The translations under genes were made by a program, and so were the position numbers. From the NCBI GenBank assembly GCA_036005845.1, contig DASYQD010000047.1, positions 1-13,181 of the forward strand: a stretch of 13,181 nucleotides of DNA, read 5' to 3'. Positions 7,265-13,181 of this stretch are shown piece after piece. This DNA comes from DASYQD01 sp036005845. Lineage in GTDB: Bacteria > Acidobacteriota > Thermoanaerobaculia > Multivoradales > JAIOJS01. Below the pieces are notes generated by a model. The model made no database searches. It saw only the letters and a list, made by a program, of their open reading frames with translations, and was not told the origin of the DNA. How positions within the stretch are numbered: the first letter of the stretch is position 1; every line of letters starts with the position of its first letter.

Positions 7265-8484
7265 AGGATGAACACCAGCGAGGCGAAGCGCGCCAAGAGG
7301 CCGCTCCACATGCGGTGACGGAAGAGGTGCCACGGGGAGGCCTCGGGCACCTCAGCCGCCGCCAGCGCCGGCACCTGCGCCACCACCTTCGGCCCCAGCC
7401 GCACGACCACGCGGCCGAGCGGATCGCCCTTCTCGATCGGCGCCGGCTGCTGCTCGAGCGACACCAGGCGCTGCAGTTGGAGCGGCTGGTCGCGCCGCAC
7501 CACGAACCGCGCGTCGGCGGCGGCGCGCACCGGCACGCTCGCGTCGATGCCGCCCTCGACCGGCGCACGCTGCACCAACACCTCGCCGGCGCGCACCGGC
7601 ACGACCAACTGGTAGTGGTTGAAGGCGTCCTCGAGCAGCGCCTGCGCCGAGTCGAAGCGGTCGAGGCGGTGCGGCGAGCCCATCACCACCGCGATCAGCT
7701 CCATGCCGTCGCGCCGCGCCGAGGCGGTGACGCAGAAGTCGGCGCCGACGTGGTAGCCCGTCTTGATGCCGGTGGCGAAGGCGTAGCGGCCGAGCAGGCG
7801 GTTGGGGTTGAAGAGCTCGAACTCGCCGTTGCGGAACGGCGCCAGCCGCGTCGACACCAGGAGGCGCAGCTCCGGGTACTTGAGGACCTCGGCGCCCATG
7901 TGCGCGAGGTCCATCGGCGACGAGCGGTCCTCGGGCAGCCCGGTGTCGCTCGTCGGCAGGCCGTTGGGCGTGAACACCTCGGTGTCGGCGAGCCCCATGG
8001 CGCGCGCCTTGTCGCGCATCCGCTGCACGTAGGCGTCGCGCGAGCCGCCGATCCCCTCGGCCAGCGCCGCGGCGGCGTCGTTGGCCGACTTCACCATCAT
8101 CGCCGTCAGCAGCTCGCGGACGGTGAACACCTCGCCCTCGGCGAGGTAGACCTGCGAGCCCTCGACCAGCGCGGTCTCGCGCGAGATGCGCAGCGGCGTG
8201 TCCCAGGTGACCTCGCCGCGGCCGATGGCGTCCATCACCACCAGCGCATTGAGCATCTTGATCATCGAGGCGGTGGGGAGCTGCACGTGCGGGTCGCGGG
8301 CGTAGAGCACCGTCCAAGTCGACGGCTCCACCACCACCGCCGCGCGGTAGGCGACCGCCGCCCGCGCGGGCACAGCCGTCGTGGCGAGCAGAGCGACGGC
8401 GGCGAGCGCGCGTTTCAGGTCGGTAACCCTCATGCCGGGCACAGGATGCAGCATTGTTGCCAGATCCGCAACCGGCCGTTTCAC
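7261..8484 (-). CDS. D-alanyl-D-alanine carboxypeptidase (PBP5/6 type, peptidase S11)
   Basis: This probable periplasmic D,D-carboxypeptidase would trim the terminal D-Ala of peptidoglycan pentapeptides and so limit cross-linking. All three active-site motifs are present: SMIK (S73, K76), SAN (133-135) and KTG (241-243). The usual PBP5 C-terminal beta-domain spans about 287-375. An amphipathic, hydrophobic end (HRMWSGLLARFASLVFIL) probably anchors it to the outer face of the inner membrane. A signal sequence is evident (KRALAAVALLATTAVPARA). The GTG at 8484 follows the antiporter stop by ten bases and has AAAGGG in good position. The ATG at 8433 would give a shorter, more typical signal peptide, so the start is uncertain. 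The gene is likely co-transcribed with the antiporter. Its stop overlaps that of the convergent phasin gene. The enzyme class is secure; the exact dac type is not. Confidence 0.93.
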   Translation of the reverse strand: MKRPVADLATMLHPVPGMRVTDLKRALAAVALLATTAVPARAAVAYRAAVVVEPSTWTVLYARDPHVQLPTASMIKMLNALVVMDAIGRGEVTWDTPLRISRETALVEGSQVYLAEGEVFTVRELLTAMMVKSANDAAAALAEGIGGSRDAYVQRMRDKARAMGLADTEVFTPNGLPTSDTGLPEDRSSPMDLAHMGAEVLKYPELRLLVSTRLAPFRNGEFELFNPNRLLGRYAFATGIKTGYHVGADFCVTASARRDGMELIAVVMGSPHRLDRFDSAQALLEDAFNHYQLVVPVRAGEVLVQRAPVEGGIDASVPVRAAADARFVVRRDQPLQLQRLVSLEQQPAPIEKGDPLGRVVVRLGPKVVAQVPALAAAEVPEASPWHLFRHRMWSGLLARFASLVFIL

Positions 8485-8494
8485 ACCCGCCCTT

Positions 8495-10096
8495 TCAGAA
8501 CGGCGCCGGCGGCGACTCCACGCCGTCTTTCAGCATCGCCACTGCGGCTGCGGCTTCCGGCGATACGACCACGGTGATCACGTCGCCTGCCTTCAATACC
8601 GTGTCGTGGGTCGGCACCTCGCTGCGCAGCCCCCGCTGCACCGACACCACGAGGGCGCGCTTGGGCAGGCCGAGCTCGTCGAGGCGGCGCCCCGCGAAGG
8701 CCGCGCCCGGCTGCACGACGAGGTCGAGCAGCAGCGTCCCCTCGAGCTCGGGCTTTTCCTGGCTGCGCCGCAGGTCGCGCTCGAGGAGCGCCTCGTAGAT
8801 CGGCTCGTCACGCAGCAGGTCGGCGAACAGGTAGGCGACGAAGCACGCCAGCAGCAGCGGGAGCATCAACGAGTAGTTCTCGGTCATCTCGAGGATCAGC
8901 ACGATGCCGGTCAGCGGCGCGCGCACGATCGCCGCGAACAGCGCTCCCATGCCCACTACGGCGAAGGCGGTGGGTTGTGCCACGACGGCCGGCAGCAGGC
9001 GCTCCCCCACCAGGCCGACCAGCAGCCCCAACTGCGCGCCGATCACCAGCAGCGGCGCAAAGATGCCGCCCGCCGCGCCGCTGCCGTAGCTGCCCATGGT
9101 GAGCGTGAACCGCAGCAGGAGCAGCAGCGGCAGCACCGCCAGGCTCACCTGTCCCGTCAGCGTCTGCTGCACCAGCCGGCCGCCGCCGCCGAGGACCGAC
9201 GGCGCGAACCATCCCGTCAGCCCCACCGCCGCGCCGACCACCGCGCCGACGGCCAACGGGCGCTCGCGAAAGCGGTCGAAGGTGCGCAGGCTCGCGAGCA
9301 GCGTGCGGTTGAAACCGACCCCGGCGAGCCCGGCGGCCAACCCGAGCGCCGCGAACACCGGCAGGTTGGAGAGTGGCGGCACCAGAGCGCGCGCGACGTG
9401 GAACACCGGCAGCTGGCCGAGCAGGTAGCGCGTCACCACGTCGCCCGTCACCGAGGCGACGAAGCCGGCGGTGAGCGTCCCCGGCGCGAAGTCGCGGCGC
9501 AGCTCCTCGAGGACGAAGATCACGCCGGCGAGCGGCGCGTTGAAGGCAGCCGCGAGCCCGGCTCCCGCGCCGGCGGCGATCAGCGTCTGCCGCTCGCGCG
9601 GCGTGACGCGGAGCCAACGGCTCACGCCCTGGCCGACGGCGGCGCCCATCTGCACCGTCGGTCCCTCGCGTCCCAGCGTCAGGCCGCTGCCGATGCCCGC
9701 CGCGCCGCTCAGGAACTTGACGGCGAGGACGCGTCGCCAGCGCAGCCCGCGCAGCCGGTGCAGCACCGCCTTGACGTGCGGGATGCCGCTGCCCGACGTC
9801 TCGGGAGCCAACCGCCGCACTGCCCACACCGCCACCGCGGAGCCGGCGGCGCAGGCGACGATCGGCAGCAGCGCGCCCCAAGGTCCCAAGCGGTGGCAGA
9901 AGGCGAAGAACGCGGTCCGCCGCTCGTCCAGGAAGTCGATGGTGAGGCGAAAGAGCACGGCGACGAGGCCCGAGACGGCGCCCACCAGCAACGCGCGCGG
10001 CAGGAGATGCCGCCGGCGCTCGTGGCGGCGCGCCAGGTCGGCGACCTCGCGGCGGATGTCACGCTCGGAGATCGGCTCTGCGGCGGGAGTGCTCAT
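8495..10096 (-). CDS. ClC-family H+/Cl- antiporter with C-terminal TrkA_C-like domain
   Basis: This 533-residue integral membrane protein belongs to the ClC family, which exchanges chloride for protons or conducts chloride as a homodimer. Chloride-coordinating motifs are present: GSGIP (102-106), GREGP (142-146) with the gating Glu E144, GGIFAP (343-348), and Tyr 408 in TENYSL, matching the central Tyr of E. coli ClcA. The internal proton Glu (E198 in VLEELRRDF) is also kept, which favours an antiporter over a channel. Many hydrophobic segments run from about 33 to 428. Residues 450-525 form a soluble domain resembling TrkA_C (GRRLDELGLPKRALVVSVQR, LKAGDVITVVV), a possible ligand-sensing module not present in E. 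coli ClcA. The ATG at 10096 is chosen because the open frame upstream (TTG at 10174) would overlap the divergent promoter and lacks family similarity. The carboxypeptidase gene follows after ten bases. Confidence 0.93.
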   Translation of the reverse strand: MSTPAAEPISERDIRREVADLARRHERRRHLLPRALLVGAVSGLVAVLFRLTIDFLDERRTAFFAFCHRLGPWGALLPIVACAAGSAVAVWAVRRLAPETSGSGIPHVKAVLHRLRGLRWRRVLAVKFLSGAAGIGSGLTLGREGPTVQMGAAVGQGVSRWLRVTPRERQTLIAAGAGAGLAAAFNAPLAGVIFVLEELRRDFAPGTLTAGFVASVTGDVVTRYLLGQLPVFHVARALVPPLSNLPVFAALGLAAGLAGVGFNRTLLASLRTFDRFRERPLAVGAVVGAAVGLTGWFAPSVLGGGGRLVQQTLTGQVSLAVLPLLLLLRFTLTMGSYGSGAAGGIFAPLLVIGAQLGLLVGLVGERLLPAVVAQPTAFAVVGMGALFAAIVRAPLTGIVLILEMTENYSLMLPLLLACFVAYLFADLLRDEPIYEALLERDLRRSQEKPELEGTLLLDLVVQPGAAFAGRRLDELGLPKRALVVSVQRGLRSEVPTHDTVLKAGDVITVVVSPEAAAAVAMLKDGVESPPAPF

Positions 10097-10169
10097 CGGG
10101 GATCGAGATCCGAGGCGGCGAGACTGCCGAGCGAGGGTACCACCCGGGCCGCGGACCGGCGGCGGGGCG

Positions 10170-10175
10170 TACAAT
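10170..10175 (+). promoter_or_regulatory. Candidate -10 element of the LKNG/coiled-coil gene
   Basis: TACAAT matches the -10 consensus at five of six positions and stands out in a very GC-rich stretch. No convincing -35 is found 16-19 bases upstream. Initiation near 10182 would leave a leader of about 16 bases that begins in the GGAGG at 10181-10185. The call rests on the hexamer and its placement. Confidence 0.4.
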
Positions 10176-10197
10176 GGACCGGAGGCAACCCCGCCCC

Positions 10198-11112
10198 ATG
10201 CGCCGACGCACCGTCCTTCTCCTGCTGCTGGCCGCCGCCGCCGCGCTGCCGCTGCACGCCGACACCGTGCGGCTCAAGAACGGCCGCGCCTACGAAGGCG
10301 TCATCGCCGAGCGCACGCCGCAGGGAGTGCGCGTGCAGCTCGCCTTCGGCCACATCGTCATCCCCGACGATCAGGTGGCGGCGATCGAGGCGGCGCCGTC
10401 GGCGCTCGCCGGCTACCTCAAGCAGAAGTCGATGCTGCAAGCGAGCCCGGTGGCGAAGGCGAGCGACTGGCTCGAGCTGGCGCGCTGGGCGAGGGCGCAC
10501 GATCTCGAGACCTCGGCGCGCGAGTCGGCGCTGCTCGCCGCCGACATCGATCCGCGGCTGCCGGGGCTCGACACCATGCTGCGCCCACTCGGCCTCGTCT
10601 ACGAGGAGGCGCTCGCCCGCTGGATCCCGTTCGGCGAATCGATGGCGCGCAAAGGCCTCGTGCCCTGGAACGGCGAGTGGATCACCCGCGACGAGCAGCG
10701 CGCGCGCAGCGAGGAGCAGGCGCGGCGCGAGGCGGTACGGGCGCAGGAGGCGGCGAGCCGCCGCCTCGCCGAAGCCGCCGAGGCGATGCAGCGCACCGAG
10801 GAGCGGCTCGCCCGCCGCGAAGAGGAGCGAGAGCTCGAGGCCGAGCGTTACGCGGCGCTGGCGCCGGTGATGACCTTCCCCGGTTTCTGGATGCCGCCGG
10901 TCGTCGTCGTGGTGCCGGAGGGTCCGCACTCGCACTCGCCGCGGCAGCCGGCACCGCCGCAGCCGCCGATGTCGAACCGGAACGACAGCTACGGCCGCTT
11001 GCAGTCGCGGCAGCCGGGCAGCTTCCTGCCGCCGTACGGCGAGCCGATCGTGGCGCCCGAGCAGCAGCACCTGCCGGCGCCGGGTACCGCGACCGCGAGC
11101 AGCGGCGGCTGA
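10198..11112 (+). CDS. Secreted LKNG-motif, coiled-coil protein of unknown function
   Basis: This 304-residue exported protein has no known activity. A signal peptide is clear (MRRRTVLLLLL, then AAAALPLHA, cleavage near residue 21). A small beta-rich domain at about 22-64 carries DTVRLKNGRAYEGVI and VQLAFGHIVIPDDQVAAIE, a fold element common in secreted acidobacterial and planctomycetal proteins. A helical region follows (about 87-140), then KGLVPWNGEWITRDE (152-166), a motif that often accompanies the LKNG domain. A highly charged coiled coil spans about 166-218 (Arg/Glu/Gln-rich). The tail is hydrophobic, then Pro/Gln/Ser-rich to the end. The ATG at 10198 is preferred over that at 10174 because it begins the signal peptide and has GGAGG 12 bases upstream; the 10174 ATG overlaps the -10 element. 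It is divergent from the antiporter. A structural or envelope role is a guess. Confidence 0.75.
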   Translation: MRRRTVLLLLLAAAAALPLHADTVRLKNGRAYEGVIAERTPQGVRVQLAFGHIVIPDDQVAAIEAAPSALAGYLKQKSMLQASPVAKASDWLELARWARAHDLETSARESALLAADIDPRLPGLDTMLRPLGLVYEEALARWIPFGESMARKGLVPWNGEWITRDEQRARSEEQARREAVRAQEAASRRLAEAAEAMQRTEERLARREEERELEAERYAALAPVMTFPGFWMPPVVVVVPEGPHSHSPRQPAPPQPPMSNRNDSYGRLQSRQPGSFLPPYGEPIVAPEQQHLPAPGTATASSGG

Positions 11113-11212
11113 TCGCCGTCCTTTCGGCCCGACACCGCAGCTCGCCATCGTTCGTCGCGAGCGAGGCGCGGCGCAGCCGAGTCACGAGCGGCGTGCCCGA
11201 GCCGCTGTGGAT

Positions 11213-12346
11213 TCAGCGCACCGGCGCGGCCGGGTAGGCGACGCGCCAGCCGCGCCACCACGCCGCGGTACCGAGACCGAGCGATTCCCACCAGCGGTCG
11301 CGCATCGCGGCATCGCCGGCGACGATGCCCTCACGAGTCACGCCTCGCGGCGGCGGAGCCAGCGCAGCGAGACGATCGAACACCAGCTTGCGCTCCTCGC
11401 CGCGGGTGACCGCGAGCATGTGCCACAGCGTCAGCGCGTCCTCGCGGCGAGCGAGCGCGAGCACCGCGCGGAGCGCTTCGTCACGCTCGTCGCCGTCGCG
11501 CGGCGCGACCCAGCGATCGAGGGCGGCGCGCAGCTCGCGCGCGTCGAGGTAGACCGGCAGCCCGAGCTCGCCCGGCGCGCTCACCACCGCGGCGCCGCCG
11601 GGCACGAAGGCCTCGCGGCCGCCGCGCCGCAACGCCACCCAGCCGGCCTCGACGCGCAGCCGCTCGCGGCCGTCGGGCAGCACCTCGAGCGTGAAGTAGC
11701 AGCCGAGGTCGACCGCGCGCCCTTGCGGCGTCGCCACCTCGAAGAGCTGCGGCCGCGCGACGATCGACGCCGCGATGCCGCCGCGATCCAGCGCCAGCAC
11801 CTGATGGCCGGCATCGCCCGCGAGCAGCCGCAGGCGGCTCTGCGGCAGCACGTCGACCTCGCCGACGCCGCGCAGCGCGAGCCGCGCGCGGTCGCCAGCG
11901 CCGGTGGTGAGCACCTCTCCCCTGCGCCACCGTTCGCGGGTCGTCAGCGCCGCTTCGTTGAGCCGCGGCGCGCCGGCGATCGTCTCGACGCGCCAGCTCG
12001 CGCTCGTCGCCTGCACGCGCCACCAGAACGCGATGCCGGCAGCGATGAGGACCGTCGCGGCGATCGCGACCCATGTCGCTCGCGGCCGCGCTCGCGAGGC
12101 GCCTCCATCAACAAGCCGCTCGCCGCGCGCACCGCTCTGCGCCACTGCACGCTGCCACCACCGCCGCATCGTCGGCTCCGCTCGCTGCTGGCCCGCGAGC
12201 TGCTGCCAATCGGGCACCGCATTGCGATGGCGCAGCGGTGCGAGCCGTGCCTCGAGCGCCACCACCAGCTCATCGGGCTCGCCGCTGCGGTCCCACAGGT
12301 ATTCCTCGCGGTCGGGATCGTCGCGATCGTCCGGCTCGCGGCTCAC
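11213..12346 (-). CDS. FecR-like membrane protein, probable anti-sigma factor
   Basis: FecR proteins are single-pass regulators that hold or transmit signals to a partner ECF sigma factor. This 377-residue product has a cytoplasmic N-terminus with YLWDRSGEPDELVVALEARL (16-35), a segment I associate with acidobacterial FecR proteins next to sigma factors. One membrane helix (about 91-109, TWVAIAATVLIAAGIAFWW) follows. A FecR-type beta domain spans about 140-255 (VLTTGAGDRARLAL, FEVATPQGRAVDLGCYF, LRVEAGWVALR). An unusual Trp-rich helical extension of about 110 residues follows (DALTLWHMLAVTRGEERKLV, RWWESLGLGTAAWW). The GTG start overlaps the sigma factor stop as GTGA and has GGAGG six bases upstream. 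The pair is therefore translationally coupled, which supports a sigma/anti-sigma partnership. No TonB receptor or ligand gene is seen nearby. Confidence 0.85.
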   Translation of the reverse strand: MSREPDDRDDPDREEYLWDRSGEPDELVVALEARLAPLRHRNAVPDWQQLAGQQRAEPTMRRWWQRAVAQSGARGERLVDGGASRARPRATWVAIAATVLIAAGIAFWWRVQATSASWRVETIAGAPRLNEAALTTRERWRRGEVLTTGAGDRARLALRGVGEVDVLPQSRLRLLAGDAGHQVLALDRGGIAASIVARPQLFEVATPQGRAVDLGCYFTLEVLPDGRERLRVEAGWVALRRGGREAFVPGGAAVVSAPGELGLPVYLDARELRAALDRWVAPRDGDERDEALRAVLALARREDALTLWHMLAVTRGEERKLVFDRLAALAPPPRGVTREGIVAGDAAMRDRWWESLGLGTAAWWRGWRVAYPAAPVR

Positions 12347-12918
12347 GAATGTCCTCCTTCCGCAGCGCCGCCCGTCGTCGTTGATAGCGCGCCTGCGCTC
12401 GACCCACCGAGCGCTTCGCGAAGACGCTTCATGCCGCGGCAGAGGTTGACGCGCACCGACTCGGGGGTGAGCCCGGTGCGCGCCGCGATCTCCGGTCCGG
12501 TCATGCCTTCCACGAGCCGCATCAGCAAGGTCTCCGCGTAGGCGGCCGGCAGCGCGCGGATCGCTTCCAGCACCGCCAGCTCTTCGGCGCCGACGCCGTG
12601 CTCGCCGGCCATCCGCTCGTCGAGCGGCTCGTGGGCCGCGCGGCTGGCCGGACGGCGCCGCCAGTCGACGGCGGCGGTGCGAGCGAGCGTGGCGAGCCAG
12701 CCGCCGAAGGCCGCCGCGTCGCGCAGCGAGCCGAGGTGGCGGAGCGCGCGCAGGAACACGTCTTGAGCGGCATCCGCCACCTCGGGATGCGGAAGGCGCG
12801 CCAGCAGGATGCCGTGCACCATGCCGGCGTAGCGGCGGTAGAGCTCGCCGAAGGCCTCGCGCTCGCCGTCGCGGGCGCGACCCACCAGCTCAGCGGTCGA
12901 GGACTCTGTCGCCGCCAC
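12343..12918 (-). CDS. ECF-type RNA polymerase sigma factor
   Basis: This 191-residue sigma-70 family protein has only regions 2 and 4, as in extracytoplasmic-function sigma factors. Region 2 spans about 20-90. It contains REAFGELYRRYAGMVHGI, the polymerase-binding ADAAQDVFLRALRHL (48-62) and the -10-binding FGGWLATLARTAAVDWRRR. Region 4 spans about 115-168, with LPAAYAETLLMRLVEGMTG and a helix-turn-helix GPEIAARTGLTPESVRVNLC. A Gly/Ser/Thr-rich tail follows. The GTG at 12918 is the only start possible upstream of region 2, since an in-frame TAG precedes it at 12930. A short GGAG lies just upstream. Its stop overlaps the start of the FecR-like gene, so this is a typical sigma/anti-sigma cassette. 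The target promoters are unknown. Confidence 0.93.
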   Translation of the reverse strand: MAATESSTAELVGRARDGEREAFGELYRRYAGMVHGILLARLPHPEVADAAQDVFLRALRHLGSLRDAAAFGGWLATLARTAAVDWRRRPASRAAHEPLDERMAGEHGVGAEELAVLEAIRALPAAYAETLLMRLVEGMTGPEIAARTGLTPESVRVNLCRGMKRLREALGGSSAGALSTTTGGAAEGGHS

Positions 12919-12927
12919 CGCTCCACG

Positions 12928-13181
12928 CTATCGCTCGCGGCGCCGCGGGCCGCGCAGCCGGGCGGCTCCCCACGTGGCGCCGGCGAGCCCGACGCCGGCG
13001 ATGGCGGCGGCGCCCGCACGCCCGCCGCCGCTCGCTGGTGGCGTCGTCGCGCCGCCGGTCGCGCTGCCGGTCGCGCTGCTGCGCGTGGCGTCCGTGGGTC
13101 CACCGGCCGAGCTGCTGGAGTACCGTGCCGCGCTCGCGCGCGCTCCGGCGGTCGGAGACGGCGCGGGAGACGTCGCCGCAG
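12928..13181 (-). CDS. C-terminal part of a probable secreted or surface protein (partial)
   Basis: An open minus-strand frame runs in from the window edge and stops at TAG (12930-12928), nine bases before the sigma factor start. Its 83 residues have no start codon and are low in complexity: a Ser/Thr/Ala/Gly linker (RYSSSSAGGPTDATRSSATG), then PPASGGG, then a mildly hydrophobic Ala/Gly stretch (AGAAAIAGVGLAGATWGAARL), then a basic end (RGPRRRER). Gly-rich motif, hydrophobic helix and Arg cluster is the order found in GlyGly-CTERM-like sorting tails, suggesting an exported, processed or anchored protein. The hydrophobic part is weak, and the very GC-rich sequence leaves other frames open too, including a plus-strand ATG at 13001. 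Tight spacing suggests co-transcription with the sigma factor. Confidence 0.5.
   Translation of the reverse strand, partial: AATSPAPSPTAGARASAARYSSSSAGGPTDATRSSATGSATGGATTPPASGGGRAGAAAIAGVGLAGATWGAARLRGPRRRER
13054..13077. repeat. 12-bp tandem repeat in the partial surface-protein frame
   Basis: GCCGGTCGCGCT is repeated twice without a gap (13054-13065 and 13066-13077). In the minus-strand frame each copy encodes Ser-Ala-Thr-Gly, inside the low-complexity linker. The repeat length is a multiple of three, so copy-number change would preserve the frame. Confidence 0.7.

Noticed and set aside
8445..8456. A copy of GATGCAGCATTG, also present in palindrome 1 (6727-6738), near the carboxypeptidase start
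   Set aside because: A shared 12-mer is expected by chance in a window of this length, and the full 7-bp dyad of site 1 is not preserved here.
8381..10870. An 829-residue plus-strand open frame opposite the antiporter and running into the LKNG gene
   Set aside because: It contradicts the antiporter, whose catalytic motifs are intact on the other strand. Its translation is His/Gln/Arg-rich noise.
11140..11206. Two 6-bp inverted repeats (GCTCGC/GCGAGC at 11140-11162 and AGCGGC/GCCGCT at 11187-11206) between convergent genes
   Set aside because: Stems are short with loops of 8-11 bases and there is no T-run. Such repeats are common by chance at this GC content, so I do not call terminators.
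13001..13180. A plus-strand ATG frame running off the right edge
   Set aside because: It has no ribosome binding site and no motif, and it overlaps the minus-strand frame that ends with an Arg-rich tail just before the sigma factor. It is kept only as an alternative reading.

Overview
This is a GC-rich, gene-dense bacterial window of about 13.2 kb. A TTG-initiated rpsO followed by pnp is ordinary bacterial housekeeping. Several accessory proteins resemble families common in Acidobacteriota (Thermoanaerobaculia or Vicinamibacteria-like): a FecR protein with an N-terminal 'YLWDRSGEPD' segment, an 'LKNGR..EGVI' plus 'WNGEW' protein, and a secreted repeat protein. I place it as a probable acidobacterium with low confidence; a myxococcal-type delta lineage is the main alternative. 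I see no tRNA, rRNA, CRISPR array, insertion sequence or phage gene.

Layout. (1) 1-2930, plus strand: a G-run-rich edge, a leader with a 9-bp direct repeat, rpsO (S15), a 153-base gap with two tandem hairpins, pnp (PNPase with an RGG-rich tail), and a clear intrinsic terminator. (2) 2931-5385, plus strand: two paralogous GT2-type glycosyltransferases, each with a C-terminal Ig-like domain, joined by an ATGA overlap. (3) 5426-7264: a minus-strand secreted protein, probably a seven-bladed beta-propeller, divergent from a plus-strand phasin-family (PHA granule protein) gene. The control region between them carries four 17-bp palindromes laid over both predicted promoters. (4) 7261-10096, minus strand: a ClC-type H+/Cl- antiporter with a C-terminal TrkA_C-like domain, followed 10 bases later by a D,D-carboxypeptidase (PBP5/6 type) whose stop codon overlaps the phasin stop in a shared CTAG. 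(5) 10198-11112, plus strand: a secreted LKNG/coiled-coil protein of unknown function, divergent from the antiporter. (6) 11213-13181, minus strand: an ECF sigma factor and a FecR-like membrane protein coupled by a GTGA overlap, preceded by what looks like the C-terminus of a secreted or surface protein ending in a Gly-rich, hydrophobic, Arg-rich tail.

How the parts may work together. rpsO-pnp is the conserved translation/RNA-decay pair. The glycosyltransferase pair probably acts in surface glycan synthesis. The antiporter-carboxypeptidase pair and the sigma/FecR module point to envelope functions. The most unusual feature is the divergent control region at 6716-6815. Its dyads share the skeleton TGCCGCA-n-TGCGGCA, which recalls the TGC-rich operators of PhaR-type regulators of phasin genes. 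This suggests that granule status controls the phasin and possibly the secreted propeller as well. No regulator gene or PHA synthase lies in the window.
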